This document shows positions 10,305 through 22,000 of a stretch of 64,000 nt of DNA, piece after piece. The notes beneath the pieces are model-generated. The model worked only from the letters and a program-made list of their open reading frames with translations. It was not told where the DNA came from and searched no databases. The translations under genes and the position numbers were made by a program. Position 1 is the first letter of the stretch. Every line of letters begins with the position of its first letter. Origin of the DNA: Microglena sp. YARC (taxonomy: Eukaryota; Chlorophyta; Chlorophyceae; Chlamydomonadales; Chlamydomonadaceae); NCBI GenBank assembly GCA_022414725.1, contig CM039465.1, forward strand, positions 43,136,265-43,200,264, read 5' to 3'.

Positions 10305-10495
10305 AGGGTACTACAAAGCGCGCGCGGCAGCGTGTTTACATGCTGCCTTTTTGAGCCCCACTGCGCGTTTCTCGCAGTTTTTTCAACCCGCTGTGGGCGC
10401 AGCGCGCAGTTCTTGCGTTTTTTGCACTACAAAGCGCTGAACAAATGGACGTGTGTGCTTTAAGCGCTGACCAATTTGACAAAATGTAGTACCCT
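10305..10495. mobile_element. GCGC-rich MITE (family B), copy 1
   Basis: 191-bp element with perfect 10-bp terminal inverted repeats AGGGTACTAC / GTAGTACCCT. The interior is rich in AAGCGC, GCGCGC and TTTTTTGCAC words and can pair with itself. No ORF. Related copies lie at 50168, 58168, 60165 and 62153. A non-autonomous DNA transposon is the simplest reading. Confidence 0.75.
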
Positions 10496-10699
10496 AATTA
10501 TGATGGGAAAGTTTACAATGGACACGATCTTGCATTGTCTGCGCGTATAATATACCGGTAGATATATGTCCACGCCCATGATATTATTGATGCCTCAGTT
10601 TAATTGCTCGGTCTATCGGCCGAGCAACGTGGTATAAACGCTACCACACCACACTCTAGATTGGATTGGACTGTAACATGTTTTACAGCCAACTCTGGG

Positions 10700-10950
10700 C
10701 GGCTCAGTGTCTCCTTTTGAGTCACGCTTGAATCTGGTTTGCATGGGAAAGAAACAAGTTCTATGCAGCGTCGCAAACGACGTTAACGATTTGCGGATAG
10801 GTGTTTGCGACGGAGCGACAGGTGGCAACGGAAGCGAATTAGTTACGAGACTGTTGGCTGACGTGTCAGGCTTAGTCTCATGGGGGGCGGTCGGACAAAC
10901 GGACAAATGGGGGCTCCCGCCCCCAGAAGGGGGGGCTCCGCCAAAAAAAG
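10700..10950. repeat. Dispersed repeat, partner at 41130-41340
   Basis: Shares GCAGCGTCGC, GGAGCGACAGGTGGCAACGG, AGTTACGAG, GTTGGCTGACGTGT, ACGGACAAATGGG, CCCGCCC..AGAAGG and GGCTCCGCCAAAAAAA with 41130-41340 in the same orientation. The right end forms a GC-rich hairpin (GGGGCTCC / GGGGGGCTCC neighbourhood). No coding function seen. Confidence 0.6.
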
Positions 10951-10956
10951 GATTCC

Positions 10957-11241
10957 GCCATTACATTACATTACATTACATTACATTACATTACATTACA
11001 TTACATTACATTACATTACATTACATTATATTACATTACATTACATTACATTACATTACATTACATTACATTACATTACATTACATTACATTACATTACA
11101 TTACATTACATTACATTACATTACATTACATTACATTACATTACATTACATTACATTACATTACATTACATTACATTACATTACATTACATTACATTACA
11201 TTACATTACATTACATTACATTACATTACATTACATTACAT
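10957..11241. repeat. (TTACA)n pentanucleotide array
   Basis: About 56 nearly perfect TTACA units with one TTATA variant near 11027. It is open in frame only because five-base units cycle as LHYIT. Simple tandem repeat, not a protein gene. Confidence 0.97.
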
Positions 11242-12084
11242 GTTAAAGTCTACTTGACACCGCGAGGGTGTATGAGACTCTGTGCTTTAAACAAAAAGAA
11301 AAAGCACCCACAAAGCAAAAAACCCCATTAAATCAGGGGTGTGTCGAGGACAAACAAACCAAGCTCCCAACCACCATTTTGGTGGCGTAGGTATTAAACC
11401 CCCTAGAGCCGGACCCAGATCTCAACCACTTACAGTGGCGGAGGTAAGAAGCTAAGGGGTGTGTCGAGGACAAACAAACCAAAACCATATATGTAACCTG
11501 AGCCAACTTATGGAGCGCCCCAGATTCGAAAATCCGCTAAGTAAAGTGGCGAAAAAATAGTTCAGGCTTTGGGGGGATTTACCACCAAACCTATGTTCCG
11601 CCAACATAACAGGCGCATAAGGCAGTGCGGCAATACACGTAACCTGTGTTCTAGCCAGCTTCCTGTCGCATAACCCCGGTGTACACCTTCGTGTTTCCGA
11701 TTAACAATATTGTCCCCAAAATCTGGGTAACGGTAAATCTGTTTTTTGTCATCGTTAAATCAGTTGTTCGACAGCGAGGAAGCGTGTGTTGTCGATCTTG
11801 TCTTTCTTTCCTGTACCCGTCTCGCAATGGACGGCTTCATATTTTGGCTCCAAGTCGTGGGCCTCGTCCTTCTCCATTTCGAAACCATATCCATCTCATT
11901 CTCTATTCATAAGAAATTCAGTAAGAGCCAGACCAACAGACTTAAGCCTCCTCCTCCTCCTCCTGCTCAGGCCCCTGATTAATGAGAAACCCAACCAGAC
12001 CAAAGAAGGGGCTTTGATGTCATGATATCATATTTCCGTTTTCTATCAACAAGAAAATCAGCCATACAAATATATACAGAGAGA
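11242..12084. repeat. Non-coding interval with a 28-bp direct repeat
   Basis: AGGGGTGTGTCGAGGACAAA followed by CAAACCAA occurs at about 11335 and 11456. No RNA gene or domain-bearing ORF is apparent. The rest, including 11700-12040, is unremarkable apart from CCTCCTCCTCC. Confidence 0.45.
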
Positions 12085-12345
12085 GAGAGCTACAAAGAAG
12101 CTGCTGCTCGTAGCACATAAGACAAGCTATGCATGTAACAAACACTCAGGGAGCTGCAAAGAAGCTGCTGCTCGTAGCACAGAAGAAAAGCTATGCATGA
12201 AACAAACACTCAGGAAGCTGCAAGGAAGCTACCACTCCAAGCACAGAAGAAAATCTATGCACGTAACAAACACTCAGGAAGCTACAAAGAAGCTGCTGCT
12301 CGTAGCACAACAGACAAGCTATGCATGTAACAAAATCACATCAAG
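12085..12345. repeat. ~65-bp tandem repeat, four units
   Basis: Units start near 12085, 12150, 12214 and 12279. Each contains AGCTACAAAGAAGCTGCTGC, GTAGCACA.AAGA.AAGCTATGCATG and ACAAACACTCAGGA. A remnant (AAGCTATGCATGTTACAAAA) lies at 13130. The + strand is partly open (12197-12409) without a recognisable product. Confidence 0.75.
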
Positions 12346-12419
12346 GCGGAGGCGAATGCACAGGCGCGAGGAGTTTGACTTTGGCTTTGCGCCTTGTGTT
12401 TGCGTTTGACTACAACTCT

Positions 12420-12504
12420 CTGAAGCACGGTTTTACCTGCCTTTCACCAATGCAAATCCACTGGTCAGTACTGTAGATCGCATATGACCCTGCCCAGCCC
12501 TTGT

Positions 12505-12550
<46 letters not shown>

Positions 12551-12830
12551 ACTAAGGACGTCCCCTAGCCCTATACGCCCTATCTATCCCCTTTCACCGA
12601 TGTAAATCCACTGGTCAGTAGTTCAGTAACTCAGTACTGTAGAATTGATAATCACTTTATGCCCTAGAGCCCTGAACCGGGTCATCCGGCTGGGGGTGCC
12701 GGGATCGCATATGACCCTGCCCAGCCCTCGTCACCTCACACACACACACACATACACACTAAGGACGTCCCCTAGCCCTTACCGCCCTATCTATCCCCCT
12801 TCACCGATGTAAGTCCGCTGGCCTGTACTG
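12420..12830. repeat. Three copies of a 150-200-bp segment
   Basis: CTTTCACC.ATG.AAATCCACTGG.C.GTACTGTAGA recurs near 12438, 12590 and 12799. The intervals share CGCATATGACCCTGCCCAGC, a (CA)n tract and ACTAAGGACGTCCCCTAGCC. Tandem duplication with CA-length variation. Confidence 0.75.
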
Positions 12831-12904
12831 TAGAATTGATAATCACTTCATGTCCTAGAGCCCTGAACCGGACCATCCGGCGGAGAGCGTTGGAATCGCA
12901 AACG

Positions 12905-13090
12905 AGATATGTGTGTATGTATGTATATATGTTACAGTCCAAGGGTAGGCCAAATAGGCTAAAGGGTCTTGCACAACCGTATATGAAGGGCTTCAAAAGA
13001 AAAAGCACTGATGAACTGACCCTCAAACAATCGTTTAACCGACGGGGGCCCTGAGTTCGTGCTGCAGTGATCATCTAATTCTACAATTTA
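12905..13090 (-). mobile_element. SINE-like family A, copy 3
   Basis: Starts in TGTATGTATATATGTTACAG, contains TTGCACAACCGTATATGAAG and TCAAACAATCGTTTAACCGA, and ends near ATTTAATTCTACAATTTAAT. Full-length by comparison with the 40920 copy. Confidence 0.7.
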
Positions 13091-13099
13091 ATTAAATCA

Positions 13100-13494
13100 T
13101 CATCTCAGCACGAGATAGTGATAGAAGAAAAGCTATGCATGTTACAAAATAAAACAAAACAAAACCGATGCACAAGAACATGTTCTCAGGTTAAGGATCT
13201 GGTAACAAAATAAAACAAAACAAAACTGATGCACAAGAACATATTCTAAGGTTAAGGATCTGGTAACAAAATGCGCAAGGATTGACTAAGGTTGTCACGT
13301 TCTGCAAGAATAACTGCCTGCCTATTAAGTCTATCTGCATGATGCGGGGCTGGGCATCACCACGTAGGCTCTCTTGACCGTGCAACAAACAGTGATCAAA
13401 GCATGTCTATACACCCCCCAGACCCTCATGAGATAGATACACCTCGCTATCAAAGAAGCTCCTCTTGCTCCACCAAGCTGACATCCAACTACAC
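13100..13494. other. Downstream region of the ankyrin gene
   Basis: Holds a direct repeat of about 55 bp (AAACTGATGCACAAGAACAT, AGGTTAAGGATCTGGTAACA) at 13150 and 13225, with AAATAAAACAAAAC. It lies just 3' of the - strand ankyrin ORF and may include its 3' UTR. No strong poly(A) signal is assigned. Confidence 0.4.
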
Positions 13495-15480
13495 CTAAAT
13501 GATGATATCATTACCCCCACCCAGCTTCCCCCTATCAAGTCCATCTGCATGGTGTGAGGCATCCAGCAATATGCGCACTACCTCAGTGTGGCTGTTCTTT
13601 GTCGCATTCGATAGCGCTCTCCCATTTTGGCAGTCTGCTCGGGCAGCATTCTGCGGGGCATCCAGCAGCATACGCACTACCTTCCTGTGCCCTCTCTCTG
13701 CCGCATATATCAAAGCCCGGCCATCGAGACAGTCAGCACGGGCGGCATGCTGTGGGGCACCAAGCAATACGCGCACTATTTCACTGTGGCCATTCCTTGC
13801 AGCAAACACTAGAGCCCGACCACCTTGGCAATCGGCATGGGCAGCATGCTGTGGGGCATCCAGCAACATGCCCACCACCTCACTGTGGCCATTCTCTGCT
13901 GCACTCACTAAAGCACACCCATATAGACAGTCAGCACGAGCGGCGTGCTGCGGGGCATCCAGCAAGATGCGCACTACTTCACCGTGCCCATTCTCTGCCG
14001 CCTTCAATAGAGGCTGCCCATCTAGACAGTCAGCATGGACGGCATGCTGCGGGGCATGTAGCAACATGCCCACTACCTCACTGTGGCCATTCTCTACCGC
14101 CACAAGCAGAAACCCATTCCAACAATCTACATGGGGAGGATGCTGTAGGGCATCCAGGATGATACGCAGTACATCGCAGTGCCCATTCGCTGCCACCTCC
14201 CCCAGAGTCCTCCTAATCATGCGGTCAACGGGGGCGGCATGTTGTGGGGCATGTATCAACATGCGCACTACCTCGCTGTGCCCATTCAAAGCAGCATTGT
14301 CCAGTGCTTTCCCACTTAGGCAGTCAGCATGGGCGGCGTGCTGTGGGGCATCCAGCAAGATGCGCACTATCTCACTCTGCCCATTCTTTGCCGCCTCCAC
14401 CAGAATCTGCCCACTCAGGCCATCAGCATGGGCGGCATGCTGCGGGGCATGTACCAACATGTGCACTATCTCACTGTGCCCATTCTTTACCGCCTCCACC
14501 AGAGCCTGCCCACTTAGGCAGTCAGCATGGGCGGCGTGCTGTGGGGCATCTAGCAAGATGCGCACTATCTCATCGTGCCCATTCTTTGCCGCCTCCACCA
14601 GAATCTGCCCACTCATGCCATCAGCATGGGCGGCATGCTGTGTCACATGTGTCAACATGCGCAGTACCTCACTGTCCCCATTCTTCACCACCTTCTGCAG
14701 AGTATAATCATCACAGCTGTCAGCATAGGCGGCATGCTGCGGGGCATGTACCAACATGCCCACTACCTTGCTGTGCCCATTCATTGCCGCCATCTGCAGA
14801 TCATAACCATTGCAGGAGTCAGCATGGGGGGTATGCTGCGGGGCATCCAGCAACATACGCACAATGTTTGTGTGGCCGTTACTTGCCGCACGCTTTAGAG
14901 CCTCACCACCTTGACAGTCAGCATGGGCGGCATATTTTGGAGCATCCAGCAACAAACGCACAATGCTACTGTGGCCGTTCCTTGCGGCAAGCACTAGTGC
15001 TCCCCCTTGATGGCAATGTGCACGGGCGGCATACCGTGGGGCAGCAAGCAGAAGCCTAGTAAGCTCTGTCTGTCCTACAGCCACAGCTGCCAACAGGGCG
15101 CCATAAGATTCTTTCAACAATGCTGATCTCGATACTAGCAAAGTAGCAACGTCGAGCTTGCCGTGCTGGAGGGCATCACGGACAGCAGAGGGCACATTGC
15201 CTTGGTGCCTGTGGAGCAAGATGCGGCCAAGGTTTTGAGAAACGAAACTGTTGAGCAGTAAGCAGGAGCCTCGTAATCTCTGTCTGTCGTTCAGCCACAA
15301 CTGCCAGGCGGGACAGACGGTACATCCGTCGCCAAGAGGGCAATCCAGTTGAAGGCTGCGTATATCGATGTCCGTCACTACATCTGTCGGAAGCGTTGGA
15401 GAAGCAGGCATGGTGAGACAAGACGGAAAAATTAAGCTATGAAACCGAACGCACAATCGGCGAAGCTTGAGGAATGGCAC
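13495..15480 (-). CDS. Ankyrin-repeat protein (16 repeats, 661 aa)
   Basis: A single open frame of 661 codons. Residues 1 to about 120 form a non-repeated head with a Cys-containing segment (CPLGDGCTVCPAWQLWLNDR). About 16 repeats of exactly 33 residues follow, in a pattern like AA.NGH.E(V/I)VR(M/I)LLDAP, then QHAAHADC..G.AL. The usual ankyrin TPLHLAA tetrapeptide is replaced by G.AL..AA, but the 33-residue spacing and the GH..IV..LL core identify ankyrin repeats, which mediate protein-protein contacts. The tail DRGKLGGGNDIII is short. No transmembrane segment, kinase or F-box domain is visible. Met24 (coordinate 15411) is an alternative start that would drop a leader of mixed composition. 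It is the longest clean ORF in the window and appears intronless, which could mean a retrocopy or an acquired gene. Partner proteins are unknown. Confidence 0.85.
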   Translation of the reverse strand: MPFLKLRRLCVRFHSLIFPSCLTMPASPTLPTDVVTDIDIRSLQLDCPLGDGCTVCPAWQLWLNDRQRLRGSCLLLNSFVSQNLGRILLHRHQGNVPSAVRDALQHGKLDVATLLVSRSALLKESYGALLAAVAVGQTELTRLLLAAPRYAARAHCHQGGALVLAARNGHSSIVRLLLDAPKYAAHADCQGGEALKRAASNGHTNIVRMLLDAPQHTPHADSCNGYDLQMAAMNGHSKVVGMLVHAPQHAAYADSCDDYTLQKVVKNGDSEVLRMLTHVTQHAAHADGMSGQILVEAAKNGHDEIVRILLDAPQHAAHADCLSGQALVEAVKNGHSEIVHMLVHAPQHAAHADGLSGQILVEAAKNGQSEIVRILLDAPQHAAHADCLSGKALDNAALNGHSEVVRMLIHAPQHAAPVDRMIRRTLGEVAANGHCDVLRIILDALQHPPHVDCWNGFLLVAVENGHSEVVGMLLHAPQHAVHADCLDGQPLLKAAENGHGEVVRILLDAPQHAARADCLYGCALVSAAENGHSEVVGMLLDAPQHAAHADCQGGRALVFAARNGHSEIVRVLLGAPQHAARADCLDGRALIYAAERGHRKVVRMLLDAPQNAARADCQNGRALSNATKNSHTEVVRILLDASHHADGLDRGKLGGGNDIII

Positions 15481-15856
15481 TTAAGGGTGTGCGACACTGC
15501 GGGATGTAGCCATGTAGGGTTCGTTGGGTCGTGGGATGCAAGGATCTGGTATTTGCGTTCGAGCAAGATGTACGATGTACATACGATGTATTGCCGCTCG
15601 TTGTACGTTGCACCAGGGGCATCCCTAAAATGGCTTGCGACTGGCTGCAGGCTGCCCCCAGAGTCAAGTGATGGCGTGGCCACCTGGTCTCAGCCAACAC
15701 CTATTTTCGATCCTCAAATTTTCAGGGCGATTCAAGTCTTGAGCCGCATGCGAAACTCTTCAGAACGCTAGATAGCTGGATCATTGCCCCACTCCAGGAA
15801 TAGAGCTTGTACCCCCCAGTCGTAGATTTGAAAGGGATGGACGCTCGGAACCGCAG

Positions 15857-15940
15857 GAGCTCGCGGACGGAGTAAATTCCCCCATGGCCTCATGTGAGGC
15901 CCTCAAGTGAGTTGGAAATCATTAAATCCGTCCGCGAGCT
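15857..15940. repeat. Foldback element / hairpin
   Basis: The outer arms GAGCTCGCGGACGGA and TCCGTCCGCGAGCT are inverted repeats. In the centre GGCCTCATGTGAGGCC (15886-15901) is a 16-bp inverted repeat with a TG loop. About 84 bp in all, like a small foldback MITE. Confidence 0.65.
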
Positions 15941-16377
15941 GTTTTGAACTCGCCGAGCAACAGTTTGGAGATATATTAAGCGCATGACCTTCCCAACATC
16001 ATAGGGCAATACTTCATTCACATAGATCATTTGGAGCATCAGCACCACGGCCTTGAGACATGCTTTTCCGGGGCCAGTTTCCGCCCTCATTTCATGATTA
16101 CGCCGGTATCTTGTCGCGGGTCCCCATCCCCATACTTATACCACCAATTTTGCCGTGGGGACAGCCTGCGCCTGTGGGCCTCCTGGCGTTCATCCACGTC
16201 GACCAAAAGTGAAGGTGATTTTGAGTCGGTGGTCTAGGGACTTATCTGTTCCCAAATCAACGTTTCGTGAGCCAAAGCCAAACTCGATGTCTCGTGAGCC
16301 AAAATCTGTGTCAGACCTGAAACCTAACATAACGTTTGGTTCATTTACACAAGTTGGGAAAGATTTTTCACCCCAGG
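15941..16377. other. Flank of copia element 1
   Basis: Ordinary sequence. A + strand frame reading REPKPNSMSREPKSVSDLKP and GSFTQVGKDFSPQ is open up to the retrotransposon insertion at 16378. If the element and one target-site copy are removed, that frame continues 16 more codons to a TGA in the 23407 flank. Weak evidence only; no domain. Confidence 0.3.
16373..16377. other. 5-bp target-site duplication (left) of copia element 1
   Basis: CCAGG immediately before the LTR start; the identical CCAGG lies at 23402-23406 after the 3' LTR. Five bases is the usual duplication for Ty1/copia integrases. Confidence 0.9.
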
Positions 16378-16761
16378 TGTCAGCATGAATTGCGGTGCTC
16401 TCACGCGTTTTATGACTTGGTGACTACTTATGTACTTCCTTAGAACTATCGGCCCAGACAGTGTTTCTGTCTGTACTGTGTCAGCTTCCCGTAGACTGTG
16501 TCATCCTTCATGACACGGTGACAGCTTCCTGTTGACTGCGTCATCGGTCTCTCACTGACACACTCTGTATAGCCGGTGCCTGGCTTAAGATTCCTGACTT
16601 AGGGTCTAGTCAGGTTACAGACGTCCGCCTCTCCCACGCTGGTGTTCTTTTGGCGTCCGCCTGTCCTTGTAACGCTATTTCTTGTCTCCGTGTATAGATT
16701 GGCGCGTCTGTCTCCGCTGCATACATCTCTGTCCACTCTTCGAAATGCTTTCTAGCTGATA
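16378..16761 (+). repeat. 5' LTR of element 1
   Basis: 384 bp, TGTCAGC...GCTGATA, with imperfect terminal inverted repeats. The first ~110 bases are almost identical to the LTR of element 2; the remainder diverges and includes a duplicated GACAGCTTCC..GACTG.GTCATC block. TGTATAGATTGG near 16691 is a TATA-like candidate. Confidence 0.93.
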
Positions 16762-16796
16762 GGTTACGGGCTTATTACTTCTACCACTGCTTTACA

Positions 16797-19004
16797 ATGC
16801 AACTTCCGCGTGGGCCTCCTCCCGGCTTCGAGAAACTTACCCCACAGAATGGTATTTCCTGGTCGCACGGTATGGAGAGCGTCATTATCAGTAATGGATG
16901 CGACCGAATTCTTCCTCTAAAGATTCGTGTTCCCACTGATTGGCTAGAAGATTGCGCGCCAGCGGCCTCTGCTGCCGGAGATGAGTCTCCTTCCGCCATC
17001 ATGGAAGCCACCCCCCCCTCCAATACCTCCATTTCTCCGTCTCCTTCTCCTTTTGTCCAACGTCTCCGACCTGAGGTTGAGGATATTCTGATGCGCCTAT
17101 GCTGTGTTTCCACACAGATTATCCAGTATGCAAGGTCGCCTCCACCCGCTGATGCCCGCTTTACCTACGACACTGTAGACCTTGCTCTCCATAGCCATGA
17201 AGATGGCTATGCTTACGGCAAGTCTGACGACTCAGAGGAAGATTACTCTGATGATTGTATGGAAGATCTACAGAGTGCCAGAGGTGGCGACTTCGGTGGA
17301 GTCACTCCCTCTTCTGCTACTAGGGTTTTCCACACCTCCACTGTCTCTCCGGTGTATGAGCCTCAATTGGCACCTTCTCCTGCGGTCTTCAAGCCTCCGT
17401 CTGCCGCTCTGCTTGCGCCGCTTCCACCGGACCTACCTGAGTGGTCAAGCCGTCTTTGCTGCGGAGTTCGTCTCTTGGTCCTTTGGGTCCTCTACTCAAC
17501 CTTGCAGAGCAGGCTCGCAACCCTGCAGAGCGGGCTCTTGGTGCTTACCATACTCGGGCTCGCGAGGCTGCTGCCACGAGTGTCCACAGATCTGCTGCTG
17601 GCACCTCGCAGGAGCCCCCTCCACCTCCACCGGTGATCTGCCACCTGCGCCTGGCCCTCCGCCGTCTATGAATCCTACGCTGTCCGGCATATCCTGGGAA
17701 CATCTGCTTGATGGCACACCACCTGTGCGGCTGGCTGTGCGGGACTGCCGGCTTATTCGCCAAGCCCAGTATGCTGGAGATTCTCTTGATCGCACTTTGT
17801 ACGGTAGGCTGGATGAGGCAGCCACTCGGGCTAATCTAGATAGAAAGGGTCGCCCTAAGCGTGTGATGGCTTACTCTGAGCTGGGTCATGAGTGTCGTGC
17901 TTTTCTAGGACCTGCGAAGGCAGGGATTAACTACCCTTCCCCTGGAGGTGTTACATTGGTGGGATTGGGCGTAGGAACAATGATCTCCGAGGGTATCAGT
18001 ATGTGAAGGTCCCTCTCAGTTTTGTTCCTGTTAGGCCTGTTTTCGAGCTCGTTGCGAGTGTTGCGCGTTCCTTAGATCTCATTAGGAACTTAGATGATCA
18101 GCGCGCATATGATGCTGGCATTGCTGCCGAGTATTTTATGTCGGTTCGTGCCTCGTATGCTCCTGTGCCTGATCCTCTTGCTGCTGGACCCTCGGCCTCT
18201 CATGGTGAGTCTCGTGTAGATCCTGCACTGTTGGGTTTTAGTGCCCTGCCCCTGGAACGTCAGGAGTTCATGTGTCTCACTATGATGCTTGCGAACATGA
18301 CGGATGCGATGGTCAATGTGTATCAGGATTTTGCCACTCCTCGGGATATCTTCTTGCATATCCGAAGACAGCGTTCTGATTTTTGCTGCTCGTGTCCCTC
18401 TCATGCTTGTTGAGCTTCGGCGTGCAACCATGGACAACTCTGAACCTGTGGATGTGTTCTTTCGCAGGGTCCGGGGCTTGTGCACTGACCTCCGCAGTGC
18501 GGGATACCCACACCTCAGCGCCATGCCATGCATACTATTATTAATGGCATCATGCACCCCCGCTTCGACTCTCTGCGGCTACAGTTTGGTCTCGCACTGC
18601 ATCAGAACCAGCCTGTTGATTACTGGACCTGTCTGGCAGCATATAGATCATTAGATTTTCTTGAACGTGTCTCTCCCTACGTCTGATCCGAGGCATCCTG
18701 GTTGGTCCCGCGATCCTCCCCAAGTCCCTGCCAATGCTGCTTTTTCAGCGTGGCAGGGGACCTGGTCCTCAGGGTTCCGGGACTACCAAGAGGCGCTTGG
18801 ATTGCACTTGGGGCCCTGTCTTTCCAAAACGAGCCACTCGGAGGACCGTTGCTGGACGAAACATCCGCACCTGCGAAAGGCCAAGGCTGGTGCACCGGCA
18901 TTGAACCCGTGCCCGTTGCCTTGGCCCTTCCAGGTTCGCTGACTCGCAAGCAGTTGTCCTCCTTGCAGGCTCAGATTGATGGGTACGCCTTGTCCAAGAA
19001 CTAG
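16797..19004 (+). pseudogene. gag: gag of copia element 1 (frameshifted)
   Basis: Starts MQLPRGPPPGFEKL 36 bases after the 5' LTR, the same start as element 2. Reading runs to about 17430, shifts frame, resumes SGISWEHLLDGTPPVRLAVR (about 17690) through RVMAYSELGHECRAFLGPAK, then shifts again near 17970, 18380, 18500 and 18690. A zinc-knuckle-like segment (C..GPC....HSEDRCW) is recognisable near 18800-18855. It ends at TAG 19002-19004. Gag forms the virus-like particle and binds element RNA. The frame breaks make this copy unlikely to express Gag unless some are sequencing errors. Confidence 0.85.
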
Positions 19005-22000
19005 GAGGTACGCTCTGTCCTATTCTCTTGCACTACGAAGTTCTCTAACGTGTGTAGCCCTAGTCTTTCTGAGGGTGTCTGGCATGTGGACTCTGGAGCT
19101 GGAATGTCAATCACGGGTGATAAGTCTTGTTCACTGTGTTTGAATCTTCTGCTGTTGGGCCTACGGTTCGATTTGGTGACGGGGTGATTCAACGGTCAGA
19201 GGGTAAGGGATCCATTGTGTTATGTAGTGATTGGTTACCAACATCAATCACTATAACCAATGTTCTTTATATCCCTCACTGTCCGGTGAATCTCCTGTCA
19301 GTAAATGCTGTGGCTCATTCTCTCCACTGCCAGGTTTCTTTTGATAGTCTTAGTTGCACTGCCACTCAGGGCTCTTCTGTTCTCTGGTCCTTCCCTGCCT
19401 CCAGTGATGGTGTGTACAAGTTTGCATGTAGGCCTTGTCACACCTCCAGTCGTTGTTTAAGAGTTGCTGACAATTATCCAGCGTTTGCACTTGATGTTGA
19501 TGAGGACGGTGGAGTTGTTCTCCCTACCACTCCTGCATGGTTGTGGCATAGGCGGTTGGGTCATCCCGGCTATAGTGCCTTACACAAACTTGTCAAGAGT
19601 GGTATGGTTAAGAACTTACCCCTCAGTCTGGGTCAAGTGCAAAAGTTGGGTAAGATCCCATGTGATGCTTGTCACAAGGCTAAGGGCAAACGTCTCCCTT
19701 TTCCTAAAGAAAGCAAAACTGAGATCCGTGCACCTCTCCAACGACTTCACTTGGATATAATGGGACCAGTTCATATTAGGGGTCTGCGTGGGGAGTTTTA
19801 CATCCTGTGCCTCATAGACCAATTCTCTGGCTTTGCTGAAGTATTGTGCTTGAGGACCAGGGATGAAGCTCCCTTAGCAGTCCAAACTATCATCCTCAGA
19901 TGGTCAAATCAGCTGCAGGGGTTTGCCTTTAAGTGTCTGAGATCTGACAGGGCCAAGGAGTTTTATAGTTAAATGGTTCGAGGATTGGCTGATATCGGTT
20001 GGGGCAGTACATGAGTTATCGTTGGTGTACACTGCCCAGCAGAACGCAACTGTGGAAAGGTATAATGGGGTCTTGCAGTCTATAGCTAGGAGTATCCACC
20101 TGGAATCAAAGCTAGCTAAGTCTTTCTGGCCTTATGCCTTCCTAGCTGCTTGTTACCTTCGTAACGACTGCCCAATCAGGGACGCAAGACACCTTATGAG
20201 TTGTTTTATGGGGTGATGCCTGATGTGTCGTTGTTACGTGTGTTTGGATGCCCCTGCTATGTCACGTTAGTCAATGGGAAGAAACGTAACAAGCTGGACG
20301 AAAGGGCGTTATCTGGTAGACTGGTTGGGTATTCTCTGGTGAGTAAGGGTTATTTTATTTGGGTTCCTAAGTTGCGCCAGGTAGTAGAGAGTCGTGATGT
20401 ACTCTTCTATGAACAGTTTAGCTATAACTGTATTCCTGGGCTTCCTCCCTATGACGGGTCGCCGTATGTTTCCAGCATCCTGCCGCTATCAACGGACACA
20501 TGCCTGAGGCTGCGGTCCATTCCTTAGATCCTTTGCTTTCCCCAATTGTTGACCACTGTCCTGGCCATAGGATGATTCTGCGTCCCAGGTCAGGGCTGCT
20601 GGTACTGTATTGCGTGAGAATGCACTGGGCGGGCGAGGTTCTGCAGTTCCTACAGATAAAATCTTAGCCGAATCTCAGGGGTCGCCAGGCCCTCCTCTGC
20701 GTCAAATTCCGTCGGTGAAGCTCTAGGATTACGACAATCTCAGATCATGGTGGAGCCTCTTATAGGTCCATTGTCTAATAGTCACCCTGCTCCAATCATC
20801 TTGGATGGCTCGAAGGGGTTGGTGAGCGCTTCGCCTCCTGCCGTTCCTGATAGATTAATCGGGAGCCCGGGTGATGATGTAGCCTTTGCCGATAGTGCAA
20901 GTGATGATCTTGATCATTGGTCAGGCTCCAATACTGCGTATGGCTGGGGTGTTCCGGTCGACCCAGGCTTCGTTGAATTAGAGGCAAATAAGGCCGGCCC
21001 TGTTCAACCAGGCAGTAGTTCTGCACTGGGGGCTCTACTACCGGTTACTGCTGATACTGCTGATATCCCGCTGCTCATGTACAAGTAAACTGCTTGTACG
21101 TGGGAGCATCTGTTGCCCCTCCACTGAACTAACCTATAAAGCTGCCATGCTCCCTACCAACCCTGACAGGGATCAATGGCTTCTTGCTATGAAGGATGAG
21201 ATGGCTTCCCTACATGCCCATGGTACTTTGGGTACTCACTCCACAGCCTCGTAAGCAAAAGATCCTGTCAGGCAGGTGGTTATTTGTGAAGAAGATTGGG
21301 GTTGATGGTTCTATACGCTTCAAGGCACGTTTTGTGGTACGTGGCTTTCTGCAACGTCCTGGGCTGGATTTTCATGACGTATATGCCCCTGTCTCCTCTA
21401 AAGCAGGTCTTCGGGTGTTCCTGGCTGCCATCACTCATAGAAAGATGTTTGTTCGGCAGCTGGACATCAAAACTGCATTTCTGAACGCTAAGCTGGAACC
21501 TGGTCTGGACCTGTACTGCCGCCAGCCTGAGGGCTTTCAGCACCTTGGTCCTAACGGTGTTCCCCTTGTGTGCAAGCTGCTCAAGTCTCTTTATGGATTG
21601 AAGCAGGCACCCAGGGCTTGGAGTAGGGATGTCAAGCGGGTTCTGGTTGCACACGGCTTCACTATGTGCAAGGCTGAACCTGCTCTGTATTTTAGGAAGG
21701 ATTCTGATGGTGGGTGGAGCTATGTTCTGACCTATGTTGATGATTTTATCTGTGCTTTTAGTGAGCTGGATAGGTATGTGTTGCTTATCCAGGCTATGGA
21801 AAAGGCTGGCTGGGAGGTCAAAGAGATGGGTGTTCCGGTTCAGTTCCTCTCTTTGGACATGCATGTTACACTTGATTCTGAAGGCAGGTGTGTTCAGATC
21901 AACATCTCTCAGCACACCTACATTGTTGATCTGGTGGAGCAGTTTGGTCTTACTGATGCTGCCCCACCCAGGTTTGCTGCCCCATGGCCAAGTCCACCGT

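Noticed and set aside
10707..11246. ORF with LHYIT repeats
   Set aside because: Direct product of the TTACA pentanucleotide array; no independent coding signal.
13499..14707. 402-codon + strand ORF opposite the ankyrin gene
   Set aside because: Antisense shadow of the 33-residue ankyrin repeats; no domain and Cys/Ala/Thr-biased composition.
21280..21915. 211-codon - strand ORF inside copia element 1
   Set aside because: Antisense of the reverse transcriptase region, which has clear RT motifs on the + strand.
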